Assembly (NCBI GenBank): GCA_015272325.1
Contig: JACYLU010000016.1
Coordinates: 62,001-126,000, forward strand
From: Synechococcales cyanobacterium C42_A2020_086
Lineage (GTDB): Bacteria > Cyanobacteriota > Cyanobacteriia > Elainellales > Elainellaceae
DNA length: 64,000 nucleotides
Direction of reading: 5' to 3'
Part shown: piece by piece, positions 9,593 through 19,322 of the stretch
How positions within the stretch are numbered: position 1 is the stretch's first letter
Layout of the letters: each line of letters opens with the position of its first letter
Made by a program: the position numbers and the translations under genes
Notes under the pieces: model-generated
What the model was told of the DNA's origin: nothing
Database searches by the model: none
Seen by the model: only the letters and a program-made list of their open reading frames with translations

Positions 9593-11164
9593 ATGGCGAA
9601 TAGTCCTTTGGTGGGCTGGCAGGAGGCAGCAGCGCTGCGGTCTGCTCCCCGTCGCTGGTCCAGTGCTCTTGCCGGGGGAGCAATCATCCTGAGCTGGCTG
9701 TATCTGAACGGACCGACGTTCATTTGGTTGGGGCAATCCTTACCCAACTTGTCTATGTTCAATCGCCTGGGGCTAGGCGTGGGCAGTTTGCTGCTGATCG
9801 CTTATCTCGCACGGCAACGATTTCATCAAAGAATTCTTCATCAGAGGATCCATACGGCTTCAGACGCAAACGAGTCAACGGTGCTGGAATTTTCTCTGGC
9901 ACCGTTACTTTTAGTGCTGGGGTGTGCTGTTGGCGGCGTTTTGGCGCGCTGGCTGCTGGGGTTTGAGCAACTTCCGGCGGCACTGTTTCTACTGGGCAGC
10001 TACGGACTAGTGGGGCTAGTACTCGATTCGGCGCTCTGGCGCAAAGGTCTGCCGGCAGCAACCGCAATCTCGACAATCATTCCCTTCTGGGTGCAGTTCA
10101 CGACCGGATTGGGCTTTCCAGCGCGGATTCTCACCGCCCATGCTGTCGAGGCGATTTTGCACCTGCTGCATTTGCCGGCTCTCTCTTCAGAAGACATTAT
10201 TGTGCTCGACACGGGGATCACGCAGGTGGATCTGCCGTGCAGCGGCCTCAAAAGCCTGTGGACCGGCACCCTGCTGCTGCTGAGCCTGACCTGGATCGAA
10301 GGACGCCGCATCGGCGGGCGCTGGCTGCTGGTGGCGCTGCTAAATTTGGAGCTGCTGATTGTGGTCAATATTGCCCGTGTCCTTACCCTGGTGATGCTGA
10401 TTCAGGTAGCGCGGCAGCCGGTCCTTGCGGAGGCGCTGCATGTGCCCCTGGGGCTGATGGGGTTTGCAGTGGTGTCGCTGGCAATGTGGGGACTGTTGCG
10501 CTGGGTGCCTAAAGCCGAACGGAAGGAACGCTCGGCTAAACCGTCTACCAGTCGAACTACAGGTCGAAGCTGGAAAGTGCCGCGACGCTCTGCGCTGTTG
10601 GTATCGCTGCTGCTCAGCGCTGGCTTTCTAGGATTGAGCTTTGTTCCCCGTCCAGTAAATGCAGCACCGCTGCCTGCTCTCGATCATCTCACTTGGGATG
10701 CGCCCATCCAGGCGGAGTCGATTCCGCTGACTACAGCCGAGCAAAACTTTTTTCTGCAGCACCCAGGCGTGATCGCCGAGAAGCAGCAGTTTCAGTCTGG
10801 GTCGCTCTCTGGCTCGATGATTCTAGTGGCCAGCCCGACTTGGCAAGCCCACCATTCACCAGAGGTGTGCTACACCAGCAGCGGTCTTCTGCTGAATCAG
10901 ATGACGCAGCAACCCTTGATTCCAGGTGGCTTGGGGCGCTGGCTGACCCTAGATGGCGGCTCGATGAACGCGGCGTACTGGTTCCAATCGCCTAGCCGCA
11001 CCACCGACAACTACCTCGACCGCCTCTGGGCCGATGTCACCCACCAGGAACGCACCTGGACGCTGGTGTCCATCTTGTTTGATCAGCCGCATCAGCCTCA
11101 GGATCCAGAAATTCAGACGTTCTTGAACACGGTCTATACCCGCGTTGCCGAGGTGCAGCCCTAA
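9593..11164 (+). CDS. Exosortase (cyanobacterial XrtO-like) with EpsI-like C-terminal domain
   Basis: Multi-pass membrane transpeptidase expected to process PEP-CTERM proteins at the cell surface. The three catalytic residues of the exosortase/archaeosortase family are visible: Cys216 in DLPCSGLKSLW, Arg262 in NIARVL and His283 in ALHVPLG, between many hydrophobic segments. A soluble C-terminal half (HSPEVCYTSSG, then WFQSPSR) resembles the EpsI/DUF3485 domain that is often fused to exosortases. The ATG at 9593 is preferred over the TTG at 9572 and ATG at 9584 because TAGGAGG lies at the correct distance. The next gene encodes a large PEP-CTERM protein, a pairing I associate with the exosortase O subtype; the subtype is from memory. 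Confidence 0.82.
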   Translation: MANSPLVGWQEAAALRSAPRRWSSALAGGAIILSWLYLNGPTFIWLGQSLPNLSMFNRLGLGVGSLLLIAYLARQRFHQRILHQRIHTASDANESTVLEFSLAPLLLVLGCAVGGVLARWLLGFEQLPAALFLLGSYGLVGLVLDSALWRKGLPAATAISTIIPFWVQFTTGLGFPARILTAHAVEAILHLLHLPALSSEDIIVLDTGITQVDLPCSGLKSLWTGTLLLLSLTWIEGRRIGGRWLLVALLNLELLIVVNIARVLTLVMLIQVARQPVLAEALHVPLGLMGFAVVSLAMWGLLRWVPKAERKERSAKPSTSRTTGRSWKVPRRSALLVSLLLSAGFLGLSFVPRPVNAAPLPALDHLTWDAPIQAESIPLTTAEQNFFLQHPGVIAEKQQFQSGSLSGSMILVASPTWQAHHSPEVCYTSSGLLLNQMTQQPLIPGGLGRWLTLDGGSMNAAYWFQSPSRTTDNYLDRLWADVTHQERTWTLVSILFDQPHQPQDPEIQTFLNTVYTRVAEVQP

Positions 11165-11218
11165 GCCGGTGCCGATTGGATCAACCTTGTGCTCCTAGAT
11201 TTGCAGGAGAACTTTTGC

Positions 11219-14038
11219 ATGAAAAAGACTCACTCTTCACACTCATCTTCAACGCTGTCGCTGCTGTTCACGATTTTTTTCTGGTTGTTCAATGCCTCGC
11301 TGCTGCTGATTGCCTACATCGGGCTGCTGCCGTTTCTGGGCACGGACCTGCTCGCTGATGCAGTTGCCGGAGAGGTACCGCTTGACTTTCTGATCCCGTT
11401 TGTGGGGCTAATCGGCGTGCCGACCACCTGTTCTGTCGTGGGAGTGCTCCCCAAGCAACGCCGTGCCGTGTCGCTGTTTCAGCTTTTCTACGGTATCGAA
11501 GCACCGCTGCTGATGCTCTGCATTCTGCGCTTCTTTATGCTGCGCGATCTGACGCCGGGCACCTCATTTTTGTTGCTAACGGGCGTCTTCGGGCTGGTGA
11601 GCTTTGCCCACTGGCTACTGCGCCGCGAGCCGGTTCCGCAGCCCGCCGTGGTGGAAATGGATGCGACCGCCTCTCCAACTCATCCCTTTCCGCCACAGCG
11701 ACCGGACCTGCTGCCGACTTGGTGGCACCTCGCCGGGCAAACCCTGATGCTGACGCTGATGCTCTACGCCGCGGCCGTGATGTCGTTCTATGTGCTGCCT
11801 TTCTTGGTCGTGGTGCTGCCGGTTCTCCCAGTGGTTGTCGTCTATTCCCTGATTTTGTCGCCGATTTTGATTGTGTTGCTGGGCTTCTGCTCGGCTCCCG
11901 TTGGCGCCAGCTGGGTCTATCTGCGGGCTTGGCGGCAGAGCCTCAATGCCTTAGCCGCTCGCTACGGTGTCTGGGCAGGGGCGTTTGTGGTGGCAGTGTT
12001 TGCCGGCTGGCTAGCGCTGTTTCTAACCCTGCAACGACCACCGCAAATCGAAGCCTTTAAACTGCTGGATACTCCGGCCACAACCCACAGCGAGCGGCAG
12101 GCACTCTTGCAGCAGCAAGACATAATTCGCCAAGGCTTGATCAACGCCTATCTTGCGCCCTACCGCTATTCCCGCTCCAATGATCGCCATATCCAGGACC
12201 TCTACCAGAACACTGTGCGGCTGCCAGAACCCGTAGCCCAAACCATTCAGACGCTCTACGACACGCTGCTATCGCCGTTTACTTATCCGGGCGATCCCTT
12301 TGCCGACGCCGAGCGAGCCAGGACCCTCTACGCCGAGTTTTTCGATACGCCGATTTTGCGGGCTGAGAAGCCAGCGATCCAGAAAGCAATCCAGTCTACC
12401 TTTGACCGCGATGGAGCCAAAGCCGGACTGGCCGACATCAACGAGCGCCGCGTTTGGCTGGCCGAGCAGCAGCTCACCGTCACGCCTCAAGGCGACTGGG
12501 CCGAGGTGGAACTTTACGAAGTCTACGACAACCAAACCTTTGATCAGCAAGAAATTCTTTACTTTTTCACTCTGCCTGAGAGTGCCGTGATGACGGGGCT
12601 ATGGCTGGGGGAAACCAGCGACCGGGCACAACGCTTCGTCTTTGATGTCGCGACCCGGGGTGCGGCGCAGCAGGTCTATAACCAAGAGGTGCAGCGACGC
12701 CAAGATCCAGCTCTGCTGGAACAGGTGGGTCCACGCAACTACCGGCTGCGGGCTTTCCCCATTCCTGGTCGTGGTCAGGGAGCCGATCCTGGGCGGATGC
12801 ACCTGTGGCTCACCTACAAAGTCATGCGTCAGGACAACGGTTGGGCTTTGCCGCAGCTCCTAGAGCGCCGCAATCTCTTCTGGACCGACCGCACCCAGCG
12901 GATTGTCAACGGTGAGCGAGTTTCGGCTCAAGACCAGTGGTTCCCTGCCTCCCTACCGCTGACTGGTCAAGCAGCCGCTCCCGCCGCTCACCAAATGAAG
13001 CTGGACTGGGGAGCCTATGTCTTGGCAACGCCCTTTGCCCAGTCTGACTACCGCCTGCCGCAAAATCAGCGGTTTGCCGTGGTGGTGGATGGTTCCTACA
13101 GTATGAACGCCCACCAAAACCAGCTCACCCAGGCGTTACAGTGGCTTCAGGGGCAGCTCTTGCCGAGCAACCGCGCCGACCTTTACCTAACGACTACTGC
13201 ACCAGCTCAGCCCCAGCGATGGGACGATCTGAAATCCTTTGATCTGGCGAAGGATCTGCAGCAAGTTAGCTTCTACGGCACTCTCCAGCCTAGCCAGATG
13301 CTGCAACAATTTCTGGATCTGCGGGGCGATACTGCCTACGACGCCATCCTACTGCTCACCGACTCAGGCAGCTATGAACTCACTGCCGATCGCCCTACCG
13401 CTCTAGTGATGCCGGCTCCTCTGTGGATGGTGCATCTAGGCGGACTGCAACCTGCCTATGACGATGCGACGCTGCAGGCGATCCAGGGCAGTGCTGGCGG
13501 GGCAGATACCGAGATCCAGACGGTGATGCAGCGGATTGGCACCCAGCCCACCCGAGGCAGTGGCACCACACGGCTGAATGTCGTCGATGGCTATGCCTGG
13601 TATCTCAGCGAAACGTCAACGCCGGAGGCGCAGACCAATCCTGAGTTCGAGCCTTTGGCAGCCCGGCAGTGGGTTACCCATCTCAGCCACTATGTCAAAC
13701 CCGACGAGCTGAAGGAGCTGGATACAATCCACGCCATTACCGAAAACTACGGCATTGTCACGCCCTACTCCTCGATGCTGGTGCTAGTGAACAACGAGCA
13801 GCGAGAAGCCCTGAAGCAGGCAGAAAAAGCCGACGACCGCTTTAACCGGGAAGTGGAAGATCAGGAGTTGCCGGCTCCCAGCAGTGCCATGGCGGTGACT
13901 GCCGTTCCTGAGCCTACCGAGTGGCTGCTGCTGCTGGCGGCTGTCGCTATCGCTGGCGGGGTCTACTGGTACCCAGTTGGGCAATCGCTGCGGAAATCTC
14001 CGGCGTCGAGTCTGGAAAATTCTGCTAAAAGTGCTTAA
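11219..14038 (+). CDS. PEP-CTERM integral membrane protein with VIT and vWA domains (TIGR02921-like)
   Basis: Large membrane protein partnered with the exosortase. About six N-terminal transmembrane segments (roughly residues 15-280) are followed by a VIT-like region (AEVELYEVYDNQTF) and a von Willebrand A domain whose MIDAS motif DGSYS starts near residue 624 (VVVDGSYSMNAH), with LLLTDSGS downstream. The C-terminus is a sorting tail: VPEPTEW near residue 896, a hydrophobic stretch, then basic residues. The ATG at 11219 follows GCAGGAGA; the longer frame from 11189 has no such signal. Only 54 bp separate it from the exosortase gene, so co-transcription is likely. Its role is unknown; the vWA fold suggests metal-dependent adhesion or assembly at the surface. 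Confidence 0.8.
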   Translation: MKKTHSSHSSSTLSLLFTIFFWLFNASLLLIAYIGLLPFLGTDLLADAVAGEVPLDFLIPFVGLIGVPTTCSVVGVLPKQRRAVSLFQLFYGIEAPLLMLCILRFFMLRDLTPGTSFLLLTGVFGLVSFAHWLLRREPVPQPAVVEMDATASPTHPFPPQRPDLLPTWWHLAGQTLMLTLMLYAAAVMSFYVLPFLVVVLPVLPVVVVYSLILSPILIVLLGFCSAPVGASWVYLRAWRQSLNALAARYGVWAGAFVVAVFAGWLALFLTLQRPPQIEAFKLLDTPATTHSERQALLQQQDIIRQGLINAYLAPYRYSRSNDRHIQDLYQNTVRLPEPVAQTIQTLYDTLLSPFTYPGDPFADAERARTLYAEFFDTPILRAEKPAIQKAIQSTFDRDGAKAGLADINERRVWLAEQQLTVTPQGDWAEVELYEVYDNQTFDQQEILYFFTLPESAVMTGLWLGETSDRAQRFVFDVATRGAAQQVYNQEVQRRQDPALLEQVGPRNYRLRAFPIPGRGQGADPGRMHLWLTYKVMRQDNGWALPQLLERRNLFWTDRTQRIVNGERVSAQDQWFPASLPLTGQAAAPAAHQMKLDWGAYVLATPFAQSDYRLPQNQRFAVVVDGSYSMNAHQNQLTQALQWLQGQLLPSNRADLYLTTTAPAQPQRWDDLKSFDLAKDLQQVSFYGTLQPSQMLQQFLDLRGDTAYDAILLLTDSGSYELTADRPTALVMPAPLWMVHLGGLQPAYDDATLQAIQGSAGGADTEIQTVMQRIGTQPTRGSGTTRLNVVDGYAWYLSETSTPEAQTNPEFEPLAARQWVTHLSHYVKPDELKELDTIHAITENYGIVTPYSSMLVLVNNEQREALKQAEKADDRFNREVEDQELPAPSSAMAVTAVPEPTEWLLLLAAVAIAGGVYWYPVGQSLRKSPASSLENSAKSA

Positions 14039-14075
14039 AGACCTTGCGCATCTGCCCTAAGCACTCTTGAGCACT

Positions 14076-16481
14076 ATGAACGACGCCCATTCCCTCTCTG
14101 CGGCCCTGCACGCCGGACTGGCTGCCCTGAAGCGCCGAGATTATGCGACTGCCATCGCTCAACTCGAAGCCGTGCGTCAGACGACTCCGGATGCGGCGAG
14201 CCGTGCCAAGGCAGAGATGGGATTAGTGAGAGCCTATGCCCGCACGGGTCGGCAAACCGCTGCGATTGAGCTATGTCGGCAACTCCAGCAGCATCGCCAC
14301 CCCCAGGTGCAGGCATGGGCCACCCAGACCCTCGCCGATCTTACTCGTGCCCTAGGCTCTGCGGAGTCTAGGGCTTCCCTTGATGCCTCGTCTGAACCAG
14401 CCCATGACCAAACTGGCTTTGTACCGCTGGCTTCCGAGCCACCGCGTCTGGGAAACCGCGCGGCAGAAGTCCCACCTCGGACAGTTGTGCCCACCCCCTC
14501 TAGCCGATCTCGAGTCGCTGGGTCAGCCAAACCTGAAGCAGCCAGTTCTCAGCCGCTGGAGCCGCTGATTCCTAACTCGTCGCCGCAATCTGATGACGCT
14601 CCACCCAGAGCTGCAATCGAACCCGCAATCGAACCCGCAAGTGAACCTCTAGAAAGTCTGGAAAGTCCGCTGGTCAATTCGCCCGTCGATCTACCGGAGC
14701 CGAACCCGGCTGTAACGGAGCTGCTGCCTCCCCGCAACCTCTGGCGGCAAGCCGGACGGGTTCAGAAATGGACGACCCTGGGACCAGTGGATGCCTCGCC
14801 GCTCTGGGCATTGCAGGTGGGCACGGTCATCGCCTGGTTTTGGTGGGCAACGACGCTCGTATCCTGGCTGCAAGGGATCTGGAATCGCCTGATTTTGAGT
14901 CTGCCGTTCCCCATTAGCCTACGCGGACTGGTGATTCGCGCCGATTTGACCTGGTTCGTCGTGCTGCTGGGGCTAGGGCTGGCGCTGGCGTCGCCGTGGA
15001 TTTTAGATCGACTGCTGCGGCGGTTGCTGCACCCCTTCAGTCTGGAGGAACTGGGGCAATACAGCCCGGAAGCAGTGCGACTGCTGAAGCGGGTCTTTGG
15101 ACAGCGGCGGCAGCCTGTCCTGCGGCTGCTCTCTAGCGATGCGCCTCTCGCCTTGACCTACGGTTGGTTGCCTCAAATCACGCGGCTGGTGGTTAGTCGG
15201 GGTGCTCTGCGGCAGCTTAATGCCGAGGAGCTAGCAACCCTCTATGCCGCCGAACTTGGGCACCTCCGCCACGGGAATGCACAGGTTCTATCGAGCCTAG
15301 CGATGGTGACTCAGTTGCCCTATCAGGCGTATTGCCAAATCGCGACCTGGGGAGATCGCCAGCACGACCGGGTCCTGCAATCGCTGGCGGTAATTGGCTC
15401 TAGCGTCAGCTACGGAGCTTACTGGCTGCTGCGGCTGCCGCTGTTAGGGCTATCGCGGATTCGGCATTACTACAGCGACCGGCTGGCGAGCGACCTCACG
15501 GGCAATCCCAATGCCCTGATCCGCACTGAGCTGAAACTGTCGCTGGGCATCAGTGAGGCAACTCAACGCCAACAAGCTAGCGCGCCGCTGCTGGAAGCGC
15601 TCGATCTGCTGCTGCCGGTGAGCTATCGCGCCGCTCTCAGTTTGGGCAGCGTCTATCCGCAGCATCCCACACCTAACCTGCTGGAATGGGATCGGCGGCA
15701 TCCCTATCGCGCTTGGCTGGCGCTGAATCAGTCTCATCCGCCTTTGGGGCAGCGGCTACACTGGCTAACCCACTACGCGCGGCACTGGCGTCTTGAGCCG
15801 GAATTGGATTGGGCGTCTTTATCAGCGTCCTCGGCTGCCTCTGGTCCCCTAACACGGCAATTTCTGCTGCAGGCGGCTCCCTTTCTCGGCATCCCGATTG
15901 GGCTGGCGGTAGCGCTAGGGCTGTGGGGCATCGGCTGGCTGGCCCTGCGGCTGCGCTGGTTAGAGCTAGGCTGGCTCTGGGGCGATCCGTCGCTGCTGTG
16001 GGGTGGCGGCTTGCTCGGCTTTAGCATGGGCACAATGCTGCGGATCAATCCCTTTTTCCCTGACATTCATCAGGCGGCACCGCGCCCCCTCGATTTAGCA
16101 GGATTGCTGAGCCAGAAAAATGCTCTACCCGTGGATAGCCAACCCGGCTGCTGGCAAGGGCAACTCCTGGGGCGACCGGGGTTGGCCAACTGGCTATACC
16201 CAGACCTAATGCTGCACACTTCTACCGGCACCATCCGGCTGCACTTCACCACCCGATTCGGCGTGGCCAGCAACCTCCTGCTCCAGCGCCTCCGCCCAAC
16301 CCAGTTGCTTGGGCAAACGGTGACGGTCACCGGCTGGTTGCGACGCGGCGTTATCCCCTGGATCGACGTGGAAACCCTGCGCACCACCCGAGGCACCATC
16401 CGCAGCCATCATCCAGTGGCGTCCACAGTTCTGGCGGTCGCTGCTGCCCTGCTGGGACTAGCGATCATTCTGCGCGGCTAG
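14076..16481 (+). CDS. M48-like membrane protein with TPR N-terminus and degenerate HExxH
   Basis: Residues 1-100 look like TPR helices (LKRRDYATAIAQLEAV), followed by a Pro/Ser-rich linker, two hydrophobic segments (about 245-300), an M48-type core and further membrane segments and a beta-rich tail near the end. The peptidase signature reads AELGHLRHGN (Ala392, Glu393, His396), so the first zinc-ligand His of HELGH is replaced by Ala. This suggests an inactive or altered metallopeptidase; other explanations are a subfamily-wide substitution or different metal use. It is 37 bp downstream of the vWA protein, so it is probably part of the exosortase transcription unit. A TTG at 14067 is an alternative start; no clear Shine-Dalgarno was seen for either. 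Confidence 0.68.
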   Translation: MNDAHSLSAALHAGLAALKRRDYATAIAQLEAVRQTTPDAASRAKAEMGLVRAYARTGRQTAAIELCRQLQQHRHPQVQAWATQTLADLTRALGSAESRASLDASSEPAHDQTGFVPLASEPPRLGNRAAEVPPRTVVPTPSSRSRVAGSAKPEAASSQPLEPLIPNSSPQSDDAPPRAAIEPAIEPASEPLESLESPLVNSPVDLPEPNPAVTELLPPRNLWRQAGRVQKWTTLGPVDASPLWALQVGTVIAWFWWATTLVSWLQGIWNRLILSLPFPISLRGLVIRADLTWFVVLLGLGLALASPWILDRLLRRLLHPFSLEELGQYSPEAVRLLKRVFGQRRQPVLRLLSSDAPLALTYGWLPQITRLVVSRGALRQLNAEELATLYAAELGHLRHGNAQVLSSLAMVTQLPYQAYCQIATWGDRQHDRVLQSLAVIGSSVSYGAYWLLRLPLLGLSRIRHYYSDRLASDLTGNPNALIRTELKLSLGISEATQRQQASAPLLEALDLLLPVSYRAALSLGSVYPQHPTPNLLEWDRRHPYRAWLALNQSHPPLGQRLHWLTHYARHWRLEPELDWASLSASSAASGPLTRQFLLQAAPFLGIPIGLAVALGLWGIGWLALRLRWLELGWLWGDPSLLWGGGLLGFSMGTMLRINPFFPDIHQAAPRPLDLAGLLSQKNALPVDSQPGCWQGQLLGRPGLANWLYPDLMLHTSTGTIRLHFTTRFGVASNLLLQRLRPTQLLGQTVTVTGWLRRGVIPWIDVETLRTTRGTIRSHHPVASTVLAVAAALLGLAIILRG

Positions 16482-16508
16482 CTGGAATCCACGGCTCCTC
16501 AGCAACAG

Positions 16509-16856
16509 CTACAGATCTTCGGCTAACGCTTCTACCTGCTGGCGGTAGGCAATGATTGCAAACTTGCCGCGCTGCTCCTTCAGCGTATGCAGAATCACGT
16601 TAGAAAGCTCTTGGGAAACTAGCGTCCGGATCTCAACGGGCGTTTCAACTAAATTGGCAACCTGTGTTCCCGGCTGCGTCTCGGTGGCTGCCAAAAACTG
16701 AAGGTGCCGCCCTTCCCCCTGGACCGTGCTGACGGTGTAATTGACTACTCGCAAATTCTTGAGCAGCGCGATCACACTGTCTTTGATCACTGCCTCGGTG
16801 ATGATCGTAACCAGAAACGCCGGTTGGGTGAAGGAATAATCCTCGAAATCAAGCAT
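16509..16856 (-). CDS. PII-like small signalling protein (putative)
   Basis: A 115-residue protein with the outline of a PII/SbtB/CutA ferredoxin-like fold: LVTIITEAVIKDSVIALL (strand-helix), then VVNYTVSTVQGEGRH, the place of the T-loop base in PII proteins, and a final strand FAIIAYRQQVEAL. No PII signature such as the uridylylated Tyr motif is present. Its ATG overlaps the TGA stop of the upstream SLH gene by one base (TGATG), which indicates translational coupling. What it senses or binds cannot be said from sequence. The fold assignment is by eye and moderate; a profile search would settle it. Confidence 0.55.
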   Translation of the reverse strand: MLDFEDYSFTQPAFLVTIITEAVIKDSVIALLKNLRVVNYTVSTVQGEGRHLQFLAATETQPGTQVANLVETPVEIRTLVSQELSNVILHTLKEQRGKFAIIAYRQQVEALAEDL

Positions 16857-17857
16857 CAGGGTCTTACAATGTATTGCGATTCAATGGGCGGTAATTGCCC
16901 GGTAGTGCTGAGCGCCTGATACAGCATAGCAGCTACCTCTGCCCGGGTTGCAGCCTGATTCGGGCGAAACTGCTCTACCGTTGGGTGGTTTACCATCAGC
17001 CCCGCATTCTTGGCCGCGGCAATGGCGGGTTGGGCCCAGGCGGGAATCTGGTCGCGGTCTTGCACGTCTTGCAGTGCCGCCGCCGGATCCGCTGCTAGAG
17101 GCAACCGGAAGCCGTTTGTCAGGGCTAGCAACACTTGCATCCGCGAGATTGGCTGCTCGGGCTGGAAGGTATTATCAGGGAAGCCGCGCAGAAAGTCAGC
17201 CTTGACTGCCGCATCAATAGCGGGACTGCCCCAAAACTCAGGAGAGACATCGTTGAAGGCAATTGCCTGCTGGCGGCGGGCTTCTTCGGGTAGCACACCT
17301 TTCAGCAGTGCCGCAAACTGTGCCCGATTCACCGGCTGCTCGGGCTGAAAACTGCCGTCTGGGAAGCCATCGATAATGCCGCGTCGGGTTAGATCGGCAA
17401 TAAACGGATAGGCCCAATAGGTTTCGGGCACATCGGGGAAGGTAACTGCTGCATCCGGCGAAGCGGGCGGCACCACAACGGGAATCGGCGCTGGACGCAC
17501 CACCCTAGGGGGCACCGGGCTAGCTGGCAGCGGCACCGGCACCGGAACCGGCGCGACTCCCGTAGGCGGCATCGTGGGCACCGTGGGCGGTAGCGTTGGC
17601 ACTGGCGTCGGCGCAGGTTCGGTCGGAAGTGGCGCGGCTTCGGGTATGACCTCTAGTTCGCGGCGAGCTTCCGGGGTGGGCGATTCCATCAGCGGTGGCA
17701 ACAGTAGACCACCCAACAGCGGCTCGTCTGCCCCGCGTCGTCCCAGGGTCCAGAAGAGAATGGCGCCTACCGTGGCGAAGGCTACCAAGATAGCAATAAA
17801 CTCATCAAACCCGAGGGGATTTCGGCGATCGGAGTAGCGCGGTGGCAGGTCTGACAT
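16856..17857 (-). CDS. SLH-domain membrane-anchored protein
   Basis: Short N-terminus with one membrane segment (FIAILVAFATVGAILFW, about residues 20-37), a Pro-rich periplasmic linker (about 65-140) and three S-layer homology repeats, each starting near a conserved D-V-P/S/Q pattern: FPDVPETYWAYPFIADL, FNDVSPEFWGSPAIDA and LQDVQDRDQIPAWAQPAI, with GFPDGSF and GFPDNTF loops. SLH repeats in cyanobacteria normally bind the peptidoglycan-linked polysaccharide, so the protein probably tethers the inner membrane to the wall. Its stop overlaps the start of the PII-like gene, and the DUF3747 gene lies just upstream on the same strand, so the three may form an operon. Confidence 0.85.
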   Translation of the reverse strand: MSDLPPRYSDRRNPLGFDEFIAILVAFATVGAILFWTLGRRGADEPLLGGLLLPPLMESPTPEARRELEVIPEAAPLPTEPAPTPVPTLPPTVPTMPPTGVAPVPVPVPLPASPVPPRVVRPAPIPVVVPPASPDAAVTFPDVPETYWAYPFIADLTRRGIIDGFPDGSFQPEQPVNRAQFAALLKGVLPEEARRQQAIAFNDVSPEFWGSPAIDAAVKADFLRGFPDNTFQPEQPISRMQVLLALTNGFRLPLAADPAAALQDVQDRDQIPAWAQPAIAAAKNAGLMVNHPTVEQFRPNQAATRAEVAAMLYQALSTTGQLPPIESQYIVRP

Positions 17858-17888
17858 AGCACCTTGATTTAATGCGGCTTCATTAGCC

Positions 17889-19322
17889 TTATCTTACGGG
17901 AATCACCGCCGTTGGCAACCCAGCCCGACTCAATCGCTGCTGCAGGCGATCGGCCTCTTGCCGGTCGCGGAAGACGCCGGCCTGCATCACGTTTTGCCCA
18001 TTGAGAGTGGTCACAAAGGCACTGGGCGCTAATTCCTTCACCCGATTCTGCAAGTCCTGCGTTTCCGCCAGCACAATCACTTGATAGACAGCATCCTCTA
18101 CCGCCTCTTCCACGCTGACCGGAACAGCCGCCACTGACTCGGCAGGAGTTGGAGCAGCAGGTTGATTGGTTGTCCGAGGGGATTGAGAGGATCCAGACCG
18201 AGATGCTCGCGGTCGCAGCAAGGCCCCATTCGAGGTTGAAGTGCTGGGGACACGCACCGGAGCCGCAGGCGACGCCTGGGGTACAGAGCGGGGTACAGGG
18301 GTGGCGGACGCCGTGACGGATGAACCCGATGCCCTAGACGATGAAGCTAGAACCGACTGCGATGCTGCCTGCGATGCTGCTTCGGTTGGAACCACCACCG
18401 ACCGCGGAGTAGAGACTGTTCCGCCCATGTTGCCCGTGTTGTTGGCAGGCAACGAGCTAGACGAGGCAGGAATGGGAGGGGGAGGCGGTGGCAGTGTTCC
18501 GCTGAGGACAGGTCCAGCAGAGGAAACTCCAGTCGCCTCGGCATTGGCAGAACGAGGCACCGTGGACACAGTGCGCGGCGGGGTTGCAGGAACAGGCACA
18601 TTTGGCGCAGCGGGCGGCAGGGTTGGCACTGGAATCACCGCTTCCGCATGGCTCGACGCCGGAGGAGCCGGTCGTGGCGGTACTGGAGCAGTTGGAAGTG
18701 GAGGGACGGCCGCTACCGGAGAATGGGTGAGCCGGGGAGCGGATGCCAGCAGCGTCTGCATGGGCTGATCGTGGGTGAGATAGAGGTGCCCCACCTGTCG
18801 CCCATTAAACGCTCGCCGCGTCAACCGCCAGCCTGGATACAGCACAATGCGGCTAAAGCCCGTGGGCAGGCCCTGCGTATCGCCAATTGCAATCTGGGCA
18901 TTGCGATCCCGATTGGAAGCGGCGATTAACACCAGCCGATTGCCCTGTTGCACAAGCCGCAAGCTGTATTCCAGCCCCAGATCTTGCCCCGCCGTCCGTA
19001 CTGAGTAGCCATTGCTATCGACCGCGCGACTGCAAATGCCGGTAAAGTCAAATGTCAGCAGCAGGGGTTCCACCGTCGAGGGGTTGCTACCGCTTTCACT
19101 CCAGCAGGGGCGACTATCCTGGATTTGCTCAAAAATCATCAGCTTATAGCCCAGATCGCCGGCTGGGGCTGCCAGCACAATATAGCGGCTCTGATCCACC
19201 TCCATCTGCTCAAACTGAGCGGCGGCGGCTGGAGGTATCCCCGGCTGCATGGGGTTGAGTCCTGTACCGCCTAGTCCAACCCCTAGAATCGCCAAAATCG
19301 TGAAGCGCTGCCATGCTGTCAT
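17889..19322 (-). CDS. DUF3747 and SPOR-domain secreted protein
   Basis: Begins with MTAWQRFTILAILGVG, a signal-peptide-like segment. Residues of about 35-190 form the cyanobacterial DUF3747 domain (FEQMEVDQSRYIVLAAP, SRPCWSESG). A long Pro/Ser/Ala-rich, probably disordered region follows, and the C-terminus (VMQAGVFRDRQEADRLQQRL) is a SPOR-type peptidoglycan-binding domain. The ATG at 19322 is chosen over the frame opening at 19385 because AAGGTAGGCAGT precedes it and the signal peptide then starts correctly. It sits 31 bp upstream of the SLH gene on the same strand, and both products should act at the cell wall. The function is unknown. Confidence 0.78.
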   Translation of the reverse strand: MTAWQRFTILAILGVGLGGTGLNPMQPGIPPAAAAQFEQMEVDQSRYIVLAAPAGDLGYKLMIFEQIQDSRPCWSESGSNPSTVEPLLLTFDFTGICSRAVDSNGYSVRTAGQDLGLEYSLRLVQQGNRLVLIAASNRDRNAQIAIGDTQGLPTGFSRIVLYPGWRLTRRAFNGRQVGHLYLTHDQPMQTLLASAPRLTHSPVAAVPPLPTAPVPPRPAPPASSHAEAVIPVPTLPPAAPNVPVPATPPRTVSTVPRSANAEATGVSSAGPVLSGTLPPPPPPIPASSSSLPANNTGNMGGTVSTPRSVVVPTEAASQAASQSVLASSSRASGSSVTASATPVPRSVPQASPAAPVRVPSTSTSNGALLRPRASRSGSSQSPRTTNQPAAPTPAESVAAVPVSVEEAVEDAVYQVIVLAETQDLQNRVKELAPSAFVTTLNGQNVMQAGVFRDRQEADRLQQRLSRAGLPTAVIPVR

